Assembly: GCA_038496445.1 (NCBI GenBank)
Contig: JALMLS010000216.1
Span: 310,001-374,000 of the forward strand
DNA length: 64,000 nt
Reading direction: 5' to 3'
Source of the DNA: Trichosphaerium sp. ATCC 40318
Taxonomy: Eukaryota > Discosea > Flabellinia > Trichosidae
The position numbers and the translations under genes were made by a program. Below are positions 51,022 through 63,560 of this stretch, piece after piece. Under the pieces are notes generated by a model that made no database searches, was not told the origin of the DNA, and was given only the letters and a program-made list of their open reading frames with translations. Each line of letters begins with the position of its first letter. Within the stretch, counting starts at the first letter, position 1.

Positions 51022-51476
51022 ATTTGTTGACATTTTAAGCAAAATATCGCCTACCAATCTAGTTTACAAACACACATACACCAAAACTTCCTACGTGGTG
51101 GGACGAAACTCACTTTATACTGTCGCTTATTTAACATTTACAGCTACTGTAGGTCTCAATAAAGCATGTATTAGTTTATACGTACGAAAATTAACCTTAA
51201 ACGCATTGCGTTGGCTCAGCAAACCCTGGTATGGCTAGTTCGCTTTAACAAACACGGCAAGCTCTTCGCGGTTGTTAATTTTTCGTCCCAACGTCACTTG
51301 TGCTCATTATGCTGTATGCCCTCGCGATATGCATTACTAGATTTGACCGAAAAATAATACCGCTTGTACAAGTTTAATGACAAGAGAACCTTACCAGTAA
51401 CAAGCACGTGTACAGTTGCATTTAGTATAACAGAGCTTATACGTCCATGAGATAGCTTGTATATTCTAGCAGGTGC

Positions 51477-52836
51477 TTACTTCTTTAAGGCTGAGTCTAG
51501 TATCGTTGCTTTGTTTAGTGCGTACGTCCAGAATTTATGTAAGTGGCGTATCTCAGCTTGGTTAACCTTCAACAAAGACTTACGCTTGCATGTAATAATG
51601 GTGTAGCCACGTGCATCAAAAGTGATTACAGGCACAATTGGCGTGCTTAAAACCTTACTACATAGGGAGTCCTTTGTTGGGTTATTCAAAGTCAAGCAAG
51701 TCAAATCTGTAAAACAAATATCGGATCTAAGAACCCACAACCAATTGCATATGTATTTCAAAAAACCTATTGGACAACCACTGTGCAACTATTGACACCA
51801 AGCTTCATTCTTAGGTTCCTGTTTGTTTTGTTTAATGGCAATGAATAGTAAGTATTGCGTATCTTCAAGTTAAACGTTTACATAACTATTGCAGGCATTC
51901 ACTTTAAAATTTGTTTGACCTACAAACCAAGCAGCTGCAACAGCATAATTATGTAAATGTTCAACTTGAAGGATACGCAATAAATAGCGTAAACTATTAA
52001 CACGTTTTTTCCAATAAAATTCTTATTGCGCTTACTGTAGTAATACGACCTCGTTCGTCACCCAAAATTACGGCATAGCAAACGCTTTGGGTTCTCCTAG
52101 ACTGTAATTATTATTAACACTCGTAGGCTGTTACCTTTTCCAATTATTCAGTAACTTACAAGGGAATTACTCTCAACCCATGCAAAATGGACTGTCCAAG
52201 TAATCTATCAATATAAGTTTAGCTCAAGCGAGCACCACCTATACTGAGCGCCTATGGTATGCATCATCAGTAGAACATTTCCACTTTTATTGAAATTGTA
52301 ACGGTTTTTCATGGCAGATTCCGACGAACCATCGCTGCGAACAAACAAGTTGGATTGAATAAAGCGAAGGACGTCATTTGTAAACAGCAACCAGAAAATT
52401 GCAACAAATGTGAAGTTCGACACCCTATTCGGGAGTTTGAATAAAACTTTTTTTTTTTGCGTACTTCGCCAACTACGTTGACGCCTTCTTAGGACCAGGC
52501 AAACATCAAATGTGTAAATTTCTCGTTGAACTGAAAGTTTAAAAAAGGTTTTTCGCGTACACAATTTACACGCGAAATGACGTCATGGTATATGTGACAA
52601 CGCTAGAAGGTGTGTTTTCGATACAACGTTTTCAGTCTTTGTCGATGAAGTTTGGGTTTTTCTGATGTTCCAAAATGTGAGGTAAACGCACCAACAGAGT
52701 CCTCACTATAACACCGTAGCGTTGGTGTCAACGCAATGACGTTATTTTTCTTGCTTCTTACGTTAGCAAAACAGGAAAGACGATTGTTACTAAAACTAAA
52801 ACCACCGTGGTTTATATCTACTCCTAACATAGCCAT
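51477..52836 (-). CDS. possible gene(s), unresolved
   Basis: Three minus-strand frames are open: 52603-52836 (MAMLGVDINHGGFSFSNNRL; ALTPTLRCYSEDSVGAFTSH), 52208-52564 and 51477-51788 (CSKVLSTPIVPVITFDARGY). The first looks most protein-like. I could not join them in phase, and a hairpin-forming repeat lies between them at 51853-51982. They could be one spliced gene, separate genes or partly chance. No family is recognised. Confidence 0.3.
51853..51982. repeat. short inverted repeat (fold-back)
   Basis: Arms 51853-51885 (TATTGCGTATCTTCAAGTTA...) and 51949-51982 are inverted copies with about three differences and one single-base gap, separated by about 63 bases. It would form a long hairpin if transcribed, and resembles a tiny MITE. 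Confidence 0.65.
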
Positions 52837-53136
52837 CAATACCTGAGGGAGAAACGAAAAGTTTTGGGTTCTTTAGGCGATTTTGTGGTTTACGCTTAAA
52901 CATAGCCTACAGTGAGGAAACGTACATATTCTACTAAACTATGCACTCAAACTGCGGGAGACTACTTTTTTGGTTTCCTTTTCCTATTTGGTGGCTTGTA
53001 ACAAAACAACCCAAGCATTAATATGTTTTGTGTACAGACCCATTTGACCTCCCGCATCGTAAAAATTAATAATAATTCAACATAAATTCAACCCACAAAA
53101 CCTATCGAAAGCTCTTCCTGCAGGTTTTAATACACA
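52837..53136. other. upstream region of the DD3-3 gene
   Basis: No coding signal. AT-rich with an ATTAATAATAATTC tract 70 bases before the ATG; likely the promoter of a strongly expressed gene. Confidence 0.4.
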
Positions 53137-55595
53137 ATGCGTGGGGCTACATTATTTATCTTTGCTGCCTGCTTTACCGCACTGGTTATTGCTGATTGTT
53201 ATATGCACTGCCCAAAGGGAGGTAATAACAGACTGAACAGTAAGAACACGAATACCCGTAATGATAACAGGATGTTCGACTCTCAAAATAACAACAACGG
53301 CGGATACAACAAGCCAAAGCTATCCCCTGGATGCTCTTTCTACTCCAAATCACTCCTACAAGTCGAATGGACCGTTCAACACGGTTGCGGCCAAAAAGAA
53401 AGCGATGGAGGTAAATTGAACTGCAACATGGTTATGCAATACGCCTGCGGTAAAACACCTGTCGATCAACTCACTAACCTCGTCGATGTCCACATTCGCG
53501 ATGGTGAAAGAGACGAAGACAACCCAGCGCTTGGTAACAACAACCTCCAAGAAAGAAAGACCGCCAACGCTAACGCCGAAGCCCCTGGAAAGCCTGGTGT
53601 ATACTTATACGGACAACACGAAAGTCAATTTTACTACGATTCTTGCAAGAAACGTGAACGTAACAAGGGTCTTTTCACTGCTGATCGTAACGTCAACAAC
53701 AACAGAGGTGCTACAGCTACAAGACAAAACAACAATGGTAACCAACGCGGTTTCGAGTGCCCAGAAGAGCGTGATTACTACCCATACTGGCATCCAACCC
53801 CATGGATCGATGTTGCCGTACTTATTGACCCTGCTGGAAGTATCACCGAATCCAAAATCTGCAACTACTTCAAGAGCGAGTCCTTCAACACACGTGGTAA
53901 ACACTACTGTTCCGATCCTGCTGGAGAACCATCTCAATACAACAACGAAGCTGACTGCGAACAAGCAGGTCAAAACTGGCTCGTACGTTATTATTTCTTT
54001 GTATTATTAGTATATTTAGAGGAGGGGTTGTGTACCCAACTTGCACCCCTTTCGTTCACACAAAGTTTTTTCCCCTTTTCATTTTCTCACGTTTTTTTTT
54101 TCGCTTAGGAACATCCTCCGCACAACAAGAGAAAGAACCCAAGCATTGACGTCGGATCACCAGATTGTCAAATCGCTCAATGGGCCCGTGTTAACCACCT
54201 TGGTAATGTCGGTAACGGCTTGACTGGTAAACCTGGTACATACGATTGGATTCTTCCTAAAGTCGATAAAGAATCAGCTGAGTTTTACTCCGCTTGTACT
54301 TTCAGATTACGTTACAATATCTCTACCCAAGATTATGATGGTTGGAAGGGTTTCTCTCACGGTGTAAGCAGTTCTTTCCGTCTCTTTCCTTAAAAAGAAC
54401 TTTTCTCGCTTTATTAGTCAAAACTCCTCTTACACCTTATTTAGAGCAAGGACGAAGCTATCACTGCTGCCAGCAACGGTGAGAACTCACCAGTCAAAAA
54501 CAACCCTACTCTTATGACTAGCGGACATAACTTGACTTTGGCTATCAATACTGCTCAATTCGGTCGTACTTTCCAAGATCGTTCCCATGTATTCAAAATC
54601 TTGCCTCGTGATAAGAATCTTGAAGATTTCAACCGTGTATACAATTGTATCGCTAAGGGAAAACGTGGTAATATTGTCCAGGCACGTGAACACAAAAGAA
54701 AACCTCTGTTCATTGAACTTTTCGCTTATTCTCCTTTTTTAGGCTTATCCAGCTACTGAATATGACTTTGGATGTAATAACATCAATGTATTCAAGGGTG
54801 ATTACTTGCATTTCTGCTTTGAGGGTTCCCATGATAACAACCAAAATTATGCTGGTGAAGGTCGTCAATCCACTGATGCTTTCAACATGGTAGAATTAAA
54901 CGAAGCCACTCACAGTATGTTCTTGCCTCTTAAGGCCTCCGATCGCTTCCAAGTTGGTTCAAAGAAGATCGAGGTACGTACAGTAGTTACAAGCACTCTA
55001 GAAGGTGCTTTGTAATGCAACTCTCTGTCTGGACTTTTGTTAATAATTCTTTCTTTTAGACATCTCAAATGTTCAACGACGAAGATCTCGCTTTCCAAAT
55101 GGCTTGGGCTGGTCAACCAGAAGCATACTGTGCTCCTGACTTCAATGTTAACAACAACGACCCAAACCCTCCTTGTTGCTTGACATACGCTCAATTGCAA
55201 GCTAAACACGGTAACAACCAAGGAAACAAGAACCAAGATAAACTCAACTGTGGTAAACTAAACAGCTCCCCACAATATTGGCAACCTGGTCCTATCCGTA
55301 CTTCAAAGATTGCTTCAGGTACTCATCACTACATGAGCTCTAGAAACAACAACTTCTCCAACAGATCCCAAAAGGTACGTCACGTGAAAACAAAGAAAAG
55401 TTGGTTAGTTTGTGCTTACCTTTATCGTTTTAGGGAACAATCACTGTAAGCCCTCACTTGTCATGGGCCGCTGTTGCTTTCGTTATCATCGGTGTATCCT
55501 TGTTCGTAGGTGGTGCCGTTGTAGCCTTTGGTTTGTACTACTCTCAATCACACCCTGGTTCTGCTTGTGCCAACATCTTCCAAAACTTGAACTAA
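53137..55595 (+). CDS. DD3-3-like secreted/membrane protein
   Basis: Five or six exons, about 700 residues. Signal peptide [20 protein letters not shown] is followed by [17 protein letters not shown] and [17 protein letters not shown], which match the N-terminus of Dictyostelium DD3-3 family proteins as I recall them (DIYxHxPRGSNNRLN...RLFDSQNNNxGGYN). The ectodomain is rich in Asn and paired Cys. A membrane span lies near the C-terminus ([20 protein letters not shown]), ending [11 protein letters not shown]. Codon use is strikingly C-ending (AAC, ATC, TTC, GTC) compared with neighbours, as in highly expressed genes. DD3-3 is a developmentally regulated, abundant mRNA in Dictyostelium; the molecular role is unknown. 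Confidence 0.85.
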
Positions 55596-55881
55596 AGAAG
55601 TGAAAGAGCTATCTGTCTTAAAAAAAAGTTTGACCCTGTCGTTGTCACTGATAGCGACATGAGGTTAAACATATTTTAAGCGTGTTATAATAATTAAAGA
55701 ACCTTTTGTTTCTCAAATCTGTTCTTTCTTTGGCCTCCTGCGGTCGTTTATTTTCAGCAATGAAGACTGGCTTTGACACAAGTGTCAAAGGACCACAAAC
55801 GCTAACTTGTACTTGTTACTGCAGTGTCTTGGTCATTATCAATGAGGTGAAGTTGTCACAAATGGCTTTTGCTCTATTGTG

Positions 55882-57222
55882 ATGCGTTATGGTGGGTAAT
55901 TGTTTGTTGTGATCATGCTAATTGGTCGCAGTACGGGGACGCGCTTATAGAGCGCATAATAAAACGTCAAAAGCGAATCTAAGCAAAAATGCCACCACGC
56001 GCATCAATAGGCGCCATTTGGATGAATTCAGCAAGTCTACGCGCATATACACAACCGCTGATTGGTACAGACTTAAAGCAGCTAGTAAAGTGCTATACGC
56101 GCGTTCTCATAACATACTACAACAGTGCGCACGTTAATACCCAGTTTAAAAGATGTTAACGTCAAAATGCTATTCAGGTACAATGGTTCACTTTTAAATG
56201 CTCTCAATACCTTATATCCTGAGTACGAGTGGGATACACAGCAATTCAAGTGCGTCTACAAGGTTTAGTAACGTGTCAAAGTAGTATTTACTAAATCGAG
56301 CATGTAGCTCTGTTCCTCTTGGTTTTTGGCGAGATGAGAATAACCAACGCTCAAAACTCAATATACTAGCTGATAGATTGAATATTAAAGAGCTAGACGG
56401 TTGGTATGATGTAACAACCCGTCAACTACATAAGGAAGGCGCAGGTAGTCTCATTGTAAGGTAAGGAACAAATTTTTCAAAAAGACAAGAATGCACGTGA
56501 AGAAAATAACAAAACTGTTAACTTGGTTACCAATGATTTCGCCCAAGGTACAAAAGTTCAGTAGCAGCTATGATGGGAGCGTTATATCCAGAACATCCAT
56601 GGCAAAGGCTCCAATTTACGTATGTTACTATTCCTCTTTTTGAAATTCCAAAAAAGAAAGTTTTTTTCTTATTGTAATAGTCTTTTTATACAATATTTTA
56701 TGTAATACCAAAACAAAGTGTTTTTTAATTAACAACCTTTTGTGCATAGGAGGCGAGGAATATGGCTGGCGAAGGACAATAACCTTGAATTTCTTCAAAA
56801 AGTATCCACAAAACTTGCATTTAATAATCTCGATGCATGGTATGTGAACACCGCCCATACCTATAACTGCAACTAAGAGTAACAAATTGCATACTTTCTA
56901 GCCGTCAGTCTTTAATTTTTTCAAAAACCAACCTCTCCACATTGGAAAGAAACACAAAGACAAATGTATTTAACGGTGTTTAGGTATGATATATCCGTTG
57001 GACAAATTACCGAGTTGGGTGGTAGTGGACTAATTAGATATTATCCTCATGTTCTTACATTACTGGATCCCACGCGTGAATGGGTGTGGCACAGGTTTTC
57101 TAGTAGATCAAAGAAAGCTAAACAAAGGTACACTGTATTTTTCATAAATATTTACTTAATGAGCGTGTAATAGGGAACTTTTATCACGTGCTAGACGCTT
57201 GCTAATATCCCAACCAACCTAA
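55882..57222 (+). CDS. protein of four tandem about 65-residue repeats
   Basis: Exons join in phase from MRY over a 40-base intron (donor near 55892) to VRGRAYRAHNKTSKANLSKN. Four repeats follow, each with W-Y near the start, a YxxSL centre and a YPE-x-x-W-x-x-x-x-F end: DWYRLKAAS...QYNGSLLNALNTLYPEYEWD; WRDENNQRSKLNILADRLNI-KELDGWYDVTTRQLHKEGAG-SLIVRYKSSVAAMMGALYPE; WLAKDNNLEFLQKVSTKLAF-NNLDAWYDISVGQITELGGS-GLIRYYPHVLTLLDPTREWV. It ends ARRLLISQPT. I recall similar W-Y/GG-SLL/YPEHxW repeats in proteins of fungi, oomycetes and algae, but cannot name a family. Basic N- and C-termini might bind nucleic acid. Confidence 0.65.
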
Positions 57223-57399
57223 AAATATAATATGCACTGTAACTATATCTAAAAGCACTGTATCCATAAGAGAATTATCTCAGTATTAACTTGGTTTAAC
57301 ATTTCTTTTTTTTTATTGATAAAATTCTGTCAAAAAAAAATTGGCAAGCATCAAGGTAGGACTAAGAACAACGACACTCATCGTGCAAAAGAGAGTGTT

Positions 57400-57850
57400 T
57401 TAAATATCTATCTCCAGTTTGACATTTGTCTGTACTTGTGCAACTGCATTACGAAGCGCTGATAAACGTGTGAGTAGTCAAGAAAAATTGAAGGGCTGCG
57501 TACCTTTGTAGACATTCTTGGCGTTTGGAATACCGGTAATGTGTAGTTCTGGATCTGTTGTATCAGAACTGAATACTACAATAGTACCACAAGAGCAACA
57601 ACAGCAACAACCTGCCACAAAAGGTAAGATACGCGGGTAAAAGCTGCTACATTTTTTTTTTTTCGGCAACTGTGACTAGGTTTTTGTTGTACGCACTTGA
57701 TTCGTAGCTGATATCTTGAATACGGACAACATGTAGAGTATCTATTTTTTTACAGCAGCAACCTTTTTTGTAGAGTTAGCGATAGGGACGTGAGCGTATA
57801 GATATACCTGATTCGCGCTCAATAAACGCTGTTGTGATGTTCCAGTTTGT
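57400..57850 (-). CDS. possible small membrane protein with poly-Cys segment
   Basis: A frame reading KCSSFYPRILPFVAGCCCCC-SCGTIVVFSSDTTDPELHIT is followed by an intron and a last exon RNAVAQVQTNVKLEIDI ending at 57400. The hydrophobic Cys-rich run could be a palmitoylated membrane segment. An alternative frame across the same bases is also hydrophobic, and the first exon is not resolved. Confidence 0.35.
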
Positions 57851-57875
57851 GCTATTACGATTTAGTTAGGAGTTG

Positions 57876-58076
57876 ATGACATCAACAATAGAGGTATCTA
57901 GACATGTTTTAAACGCTTACCAACTGCAAAAGCTTGAACACGAAGCACAACAATGTGGACTTCCACTCCATATTAAACCAGCTGGTGCACCTTTTATACG
58001 CATTAACAACACGGCAATACTAAGTAGCTATCGTTTTGCGAGTTTTTTGGTTTGTTTTCTTTGCAACTCCTCGTAA
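57876..58076 (+). CDS. doubtful small frame
   Basis: A 67-codon frame (MTSTIEVSRHVLNAYQLQKL; QQCGLPLHIKPAGAPFIRIN) has protein-like composition but no family and no spliced continuation. It could belong to an unrecognised small gene. The 58080-58588 stretch after it shows nothing. Confidence 0.2.
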   Translation: MTSTIEVSRHVLNAYQLQKLEHEAQQCGLPLHIKPAGAPFIRINNTAILSSYRFASFLVCFLCNSS

Positions 58077-58588
58077 ACAAGAGAATACTGTTAAAATAAT
58101 CTACTCACCTTCTTCACTCATTTTCGCTTACTTTTAGTAATCGAGAAAAACGAACACGGAGACTTACGGGTAGTTTAAGTCGCGAAAAAAAAAAACCGAA
58201 ACTTCTTTTTTACAACACGTCAAACCATGACGCGTACCCCTCTCTTTTTTATTTGTTGATTACTTTGTAAGTGCTGATTTCGTAAATACTGTCCTTAAAA
58301 AGACAAAAATCAACGTAAAGTTCTTAAAGTTGACTCCATGGCATATCGTGGCGATTGTGCGGTCATTTGAAACCTTCTTCTTAGTGCTTCTGATCTTACA
58401 CGTAGCAGAATTTCAGGCACTCTATGGAAAGATATTGAGAAAACAAGATAGCTACTCAATCAAAATAGAGGAGAATTTCGAACGCACACATAGAGCCTAT
58501 TGAGTGTGAAGTCTTCTGTCTTTCCATAGAATAGCAAATGTGGGAAGCTTAGTTAGTTAAGTGAAAACACGTGATCAAATAAAAAGGG

Positions 58589-60075
58589 TTAAAAATTCGT
58601 TGGATACAATGACGGCAATGTAGATAATCTTGAGTTGATCTAAAACGAGAATACTGAGAATGTCTATAATAATTTCAAAAATGCGTACCTTTTCTCGTAT
58701 TTGCTGGGCTACAACTTGATTCCTAACCTTGATATGTAGTGCTAAGGATCATCAGTAAGTTAATGAGATACCAATAATGCTGTACCGCTGAACAGTTGCA
58801 AGTAGACCTTTGGAAGCAGATTTCCTACAACACATGAGCTCTTTAAGTGATGTCATAAAAAACGTCTTAAAACACACCTGCAGTATCTTTGAAAGTCTTG
58901 TATAACTTTAAAATATCCATTCTATGAATATATTCACCTTTAGCAGTTAGTGAGCTATAACTACGAATAAGTAGTTCCTACCATTGGAATCTACAACGCC
59001 AATACGTGAAATAGAAACTATTTCATCAAGGTCAGGCCATACGGCACTAATTCAGTCAGTCGATTACATGCTCATGAGTAAAACAATAAATGACGTACCT
59101 AGAAAGCTGATAACTCGGTGGGTCTTGGTATACCTTTATCGGCATTGATCTCGGACTGTTAATAGCTTCATTCATTACACTACAACGAACAATTAGTACG
59201 TGTAGTCGAGGTTGTAGTTTTCTCTCTTACGATATTGCCCTGGCTCTCTTTGTTGGATCATGCTTTCTTGGTGTTCTGGAAGCTCGTCTTTTCTTGCCAA
59301 ATACTCTCATTTCTTCTAGTACTGCTGTTGCAACTGAGCCGAACATTGGTTTATGCTGTCTACAAAACGGTGTGAGAAGGCTAAACTTAGTCATCTTTGT
59401 ACCCTAGAAGGTATTCGCTAGACGGGTTAGGCCGTGTGTGCGCTAACAGAGGGCCAAAGATCCTATCATATAGATCGTTGTCTTCTCTTTTAGGCGTTGG
59501 AGGCTAGAACAAGGAGTTAAAAAGTTTTGAGTAGATAGGAATGGAGTACGTGAATGTATCTACGTCTCACGAATGGTGATTGTTGTGGTGAACTGAATAG
59601 TCTTGCACGATTTGCTTCTGACGATCCCGGACTAGAAATAGAGGAAGTCGGAGAAATGTCTGACAGGAACGTTGGTGTCAGATCAGCGATCGGTCCTGGA
59701 GAAGTAGCTCTCCGTGCTGAGCGCTTTCTGGTGTTCACTGGTGTGAATGGGCGGTAAGGTGAATTTGTCATCTACGCAGAAAATGAGGCGTAACAGTTTT
59801 TGTAAAACGTACAAAGGCGCGTGTACGCTTTGCGTGAGGCGAAAATGAGTGATTAAACTCGCTGTTGAGAAAAGGGTGAGTATTTATTTCATAAATACAT
59901 TTTAGTGCGTATTAATCGTACCTAGGCACTGGTATCCTGACGGTGCTACTAGTGAGCTCTAGAATAGCCTCGGCGGCATTTCTCTCAGAATCGCATTGCA
60001 CGACATTTACTGTACTAAATTAGCTGGAATGTGTTGTTAAAGATTAAGTGTACATTTTGGAGGGGTAGCTGTCAT
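58589..60075 (-). CDS. Ser/Pro-rich probable nuclear protein, unrecognised
   Basis: About nine exons. Early segments include VNVVQCDSERNAAEAILELT and EFNHSFSPHAKRTRAF, then MTNSPYRPFTPVNTRKRSAR, SPGPIADLTPTFLSDISPTS (Ser/Pro sites typical of proline-directed kinases), KREDNDLYDRIFGPLLAHTR, VFGKKRRASRTPRKHDPTKR (nuclear-localisation-like), VWPDLDEIVSISRIGVVDSN, GEYIHRMDILKLYKTFKDTA and LFSALHIKVRNQVVAQQIRE. It ends STLPSLYPTNF. The first exon and start are uncertain. The layout suggests a cell-cycle or transcription-related factor, but this is inference and no family is recognised. Confidence 0.55.
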
Positions 60076-60356
60076 GTCGTTTTGTAGCGGTTCTTCGTCA
60101 CTTAACGCGTAAACGGCTATCTTTCGTGAACTTAATTGAAATTTCGCTACATTGTTTCACTTGCCTTTTTTAAACCATATTATTTTTTTTGGGCGTCTTC
60201 TCTACAGTTGTGGCATACAACGTACCTGTCAGATATACCAGTTTTATAGGTTTGATTTCCACCATAAGTTGGCTTCTATCTGATACACAATAATGTTTTT
60301 TTTATTAATTTTGTTTTACATTTTGATGGTAACTTTTTTTACTTACATTGGTTTTG

Positions 60357-63090
60357 TTAAACCCCTTTTGCTCCTGCTTCTTTGTGTAGACGCAAAGCGC
60401 AATCAACACATACCTATGTGTGTGGTCAATATAGGAACTAGTAGGACAAAGATAAAACTCACCAGCACTGGTTCTATGTAGCCAAATTTCTCGATAGTCC
60501 TTTTTTGTTTGCAACAATGCCTACAGAAAACACCTCCACAATTTCGGCAATGATGTCTAAAAAGAGTCAAGGTCATGAACTATGCATAATTCATTCACAC
60601 GTACCGTCGTCGAGCAATATTAAATTTACGGCGACATGTTTGTGACATACATTGAGATACATCGTCATCTTGAACCCTAAAGAAAATATGTTAGTTTTGG
60701 GTTAGAAATTTAACTGTACTTGCCAGAATGGTCTGTGCTCCTGTATTTCAGCGTTCTCCTTACCAGGTGATAATACCTCAGCAGGTGAACTCGACTGAGT
60801 CATTGAATGCCTTGGAGAAACCGAGAGGCGTTGGTCAGATAAAAATCTGCGACGTGATAAATCTCGTGACAACTCAAAGGAGCCGTCTGACCACAAACTT
60901 CCTGGAGCACTTCTGTTTATAGTTTGTGGACTTGAGGCAACTCCAAAATTGTTTCCAGTGCTTTGTGGTGCATCTGCGTCCGCGTTAGACATGTTGTCAT
61001 CTAAAGATGTTAAGCGCAACTAGTTTAAACTTGTGTCAGAGTTGTACCTGAACTGGTCAAAGTTGTTGTTGATGCAGCTGTGATTGATTCTGAATAGTTT
61101 GGTGAAACCGATATTGTTGGCTCTTGTGAATTATTATCAATGACTGGCGTGGTTTGAACTTCAAGTTGCTTTGGTTCTTCTGTTTGCTCAATAGCTGGTG
61201 GTACAACATTTTTCACTTCTTCAGCTTGTTTTGGTTCGTCTATCTCTACAGCTGGTTCTGGTATTTTTTCTACAACAGGGTCTGTATTTTCAACGGTTGG
61301 GACGACCTCGACAGGTTGAGGCTCTTCAGGCTCTGGTTCGGGTTGTGCAGGTGTCTCGACAACTGGTTCTGGAGTAACAGGCTCTGGTGTGGCAGGCTCA
61401 GAAGTTACAACTTCTTGTGTGATAGGCACTTCTTGTTCCTCTTGTTGTGGTTCCTCAATTAATTCTTGCTGACTGGATTCGGGGCTAATAGAAGATGACA
61501 TGCTCATATTCATACCCTCTCTTAAGCTTATCTTGGATGTTTCAATTGGTTTGGTTTCTTCCTTCTCAATAACATCTTCAGGTTCCTTCTCTATTGGTTC
61601 TGGCGCTGTTACTACCTCTGTGGTGGGGTTTGCCTCTTCTGGAGGTGTTTCATCCTTTTCTTCTGGTTCAGTTGGTTTGTCTTCCGTTTTGTCTTCTGTT
61701 TTCTCGATAGAATCAACTGCCATTGTAGTTTCAGCGCCAGTGCTTGGCACAGTACTTACAGAAGTATTGTTTTCTTCCCTTGCACCACCACTCTTTGATA
61801 ACTTATTCTCAGCTCTCTCGATTTTTAATTTAAGCTCTTCAACACGGCTTAAGAGCAGCTGTTGAGCTTGTGAAGAACTTAATTTTAATGGTGATGTGCT
61901 GTCTTTTTCTGTTGGTGATTTTGGAACACGTGTAGGTGATGTTGATTCTATATCTACAATACGTCTTTTGCTTAAGCGTTTACGTTTTGGAATGTCTTTA
62001 AAATCGCTATCTTGTAACTGTTGCTGTGGAGCTAGGTTGCTGTCTGAAGACCTGATATCTGGTGTCTTGTCTTTACGCTTATTGTTCTTGGATACTTGCT
62101 TCGCTACATTTTTAATAAGAGGAGCTAGAGATCTTTGATGTCAAGGGACACAATATAAGTCATTGGCTTGAAGAATAAAACAACTAAAATTATTTCTTCA
62201 AACCAAAAATTATGGAAGAATTTCTTGTGGATACACTTTCGCCCAGTGATCTGTCATGTCAAGCTCTTTGGCGTCTTTTATAAATAACTTAAAGTTGAGT
62301 GCATCTACACGATTCAAGGCTGTGACTACACGCTGCATATGAGGCGCTTGACGCAAGATGGCTTCTGGTTTGTAATATTTTCTACAAATAGTCAGTTGGT
62401 CAATTAAAAACGTGTTTCAATTGAAACTGTCATTATTTGACAGGTTCGCACCTGCATAGATCTGGTTTCCAAGAGAAAGCGTTAAAGTAAGCCCCTAGCG
62501 CCGACTCGTTGAGACCGAGGCGAAAAAGTAATCTTGCTCTTCCTAATCGAACGGTTTGTAAAAATAAGATAATTTGGCGCATAGCTCAGTGTATGAGGGC
62601 GTTTTACGAATTTCTTAAACAAGAATTTGCGTATTTTCTCCACGCACCATGTGGTGTCCCTGATGTAGATAGTGTTGTAGATAGAACTTCGCTGGTGCCT
62701 GGTAGACAGTGTTTGAGGTTTTGCAAAAAATCCCATGCTGTGGTGCGAGAGAATAGGCCCCCTTGTACAGTAAGCACGTTAATAGTTGCGTGAGTGTAGT
62801 ACCAGCTTTTAGATTAAAATTTACAAGTTGTTCAACCTGTACAAGCAGTTAATGACTGGTGAGTGCGCTAAAAGTACGTACTTGATACAACAAACGGTTC
62901 AATAATGGAGTATCTTCGAAAATAACTTGGTCGGCATCTGTGCCTTGTAGCATTAACGCTGACGCAAATTCTAGCTTTTCTACTAGTTCTAGCGCTACAA
63001 GAAGTGTTTAGCAAATTGTCTGTTTTACCGATAATAATCTTGACAGCGCAAGTAACTCTAACCTGTCATTTTCTACTTTCGTGTCATCAA
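60357..63090 (-). CDS. RUN and FYVE domain protein (RUFY-like)
   Basis: The N-terminal half forms a RUN domain: DRLELLALSRLLS, LVEKLEFASALMLQGTDADQ, GRARLLFRLGLNESALGAYF, NAFSWKPDLCR-KYYKPEAILRQAPHMQRVV and TALNRVDALNFKLFIKDAKE. A basic linker (KDIPKRKRLSKRRIVDIEST), a short coiled coil (SRVEELKLKIERAENKLSKS) and a long Glu/Pro-rich region follow, then a FYVE zinc finger: [40 protein letters not shown], ending VCVDCALRLHKEAGAKGV. The basic R-x-H-H-C-R patch binds PI3P on early endosomes; RUN domains bind small GTPases such as Rab or Arl. The protein probably links GTPases to endosomes. The first exon and start are unresolved near 63090-63190, and one exon border near 62580 is unclear. Confidence 0.8.
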
Positions 63091-63191
63091 ATGGGTCAAT
63101 TGTTTCTTTTTGTTGGGTATGCCAGAAAAGTCTTCATAAATATGTCGTTTGACTTCCGTAGATTTTGTTAGTGGACTGAAAGGGTTAAAAC

Positions 63192-63560
63192 ATGAAGCTG
63201 CTGTTTGTTGCTGTGCTTTGTGTGGTTTGTGGATATACTATAGCGCAATTTGATGTTCTTTCAAAACTATGTGACGCTACGTTTTGCCCACTGGCGCCTA
63301 ACCATAGAGTAAGTAAACTGTCGCATTGTGACAGTTAGAAACTGTGAAAACGCAATATTTAAATCTACAAGGTACTGGTTGTGGGTAGTTTTGCTGGGCT
63401 AGCGCTTGCGTTTTATGCGTGTATTTGTGCACCATTATCGACGTTGGCACAGAAAGAAGTGCGCCCAGATTACCAATTCACCATCTCTGCTAGCGAGGTA
63501 TGTATTTCAGCATTGCCTGCGTAACGCCATTAGGTATTAAAGAGACGAGGCAGCTTTTAA
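63192..63560 (+). CDS. small membrane protein with signal peptide
   Basis: Three exons, about 90 residues. It starts MKLLFVAVLCVVCGYTIAQF (signal peptide), continues DVLSKLCDATFCPLAPNHR, then over an intron VLVVGSFAGLALAFYACICA (membrane span), and ends ISASEVLKRRGSF. A possible type I single-span protein with a short cytosolic tail. It is divergent from the RUN-FYVE gene with about 100 bases between them. No family is recognised. Confidence 0.55.

Noticed and set aside
53486-54010. Long plus-strand Thr-rich frame inside 53-54 kb
   Set aside because: Out-of-frame shadow of the DD3-3 homologue, caused by its strong codon bias.
61154-61865. Two plus-strand frames of 102 and 121 codons, one Phe/Trp-rich, one Ser/Val-rich
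   Set aside because: Shadows of the Glu/Pro-rich region of the RUN-FYVE gene.
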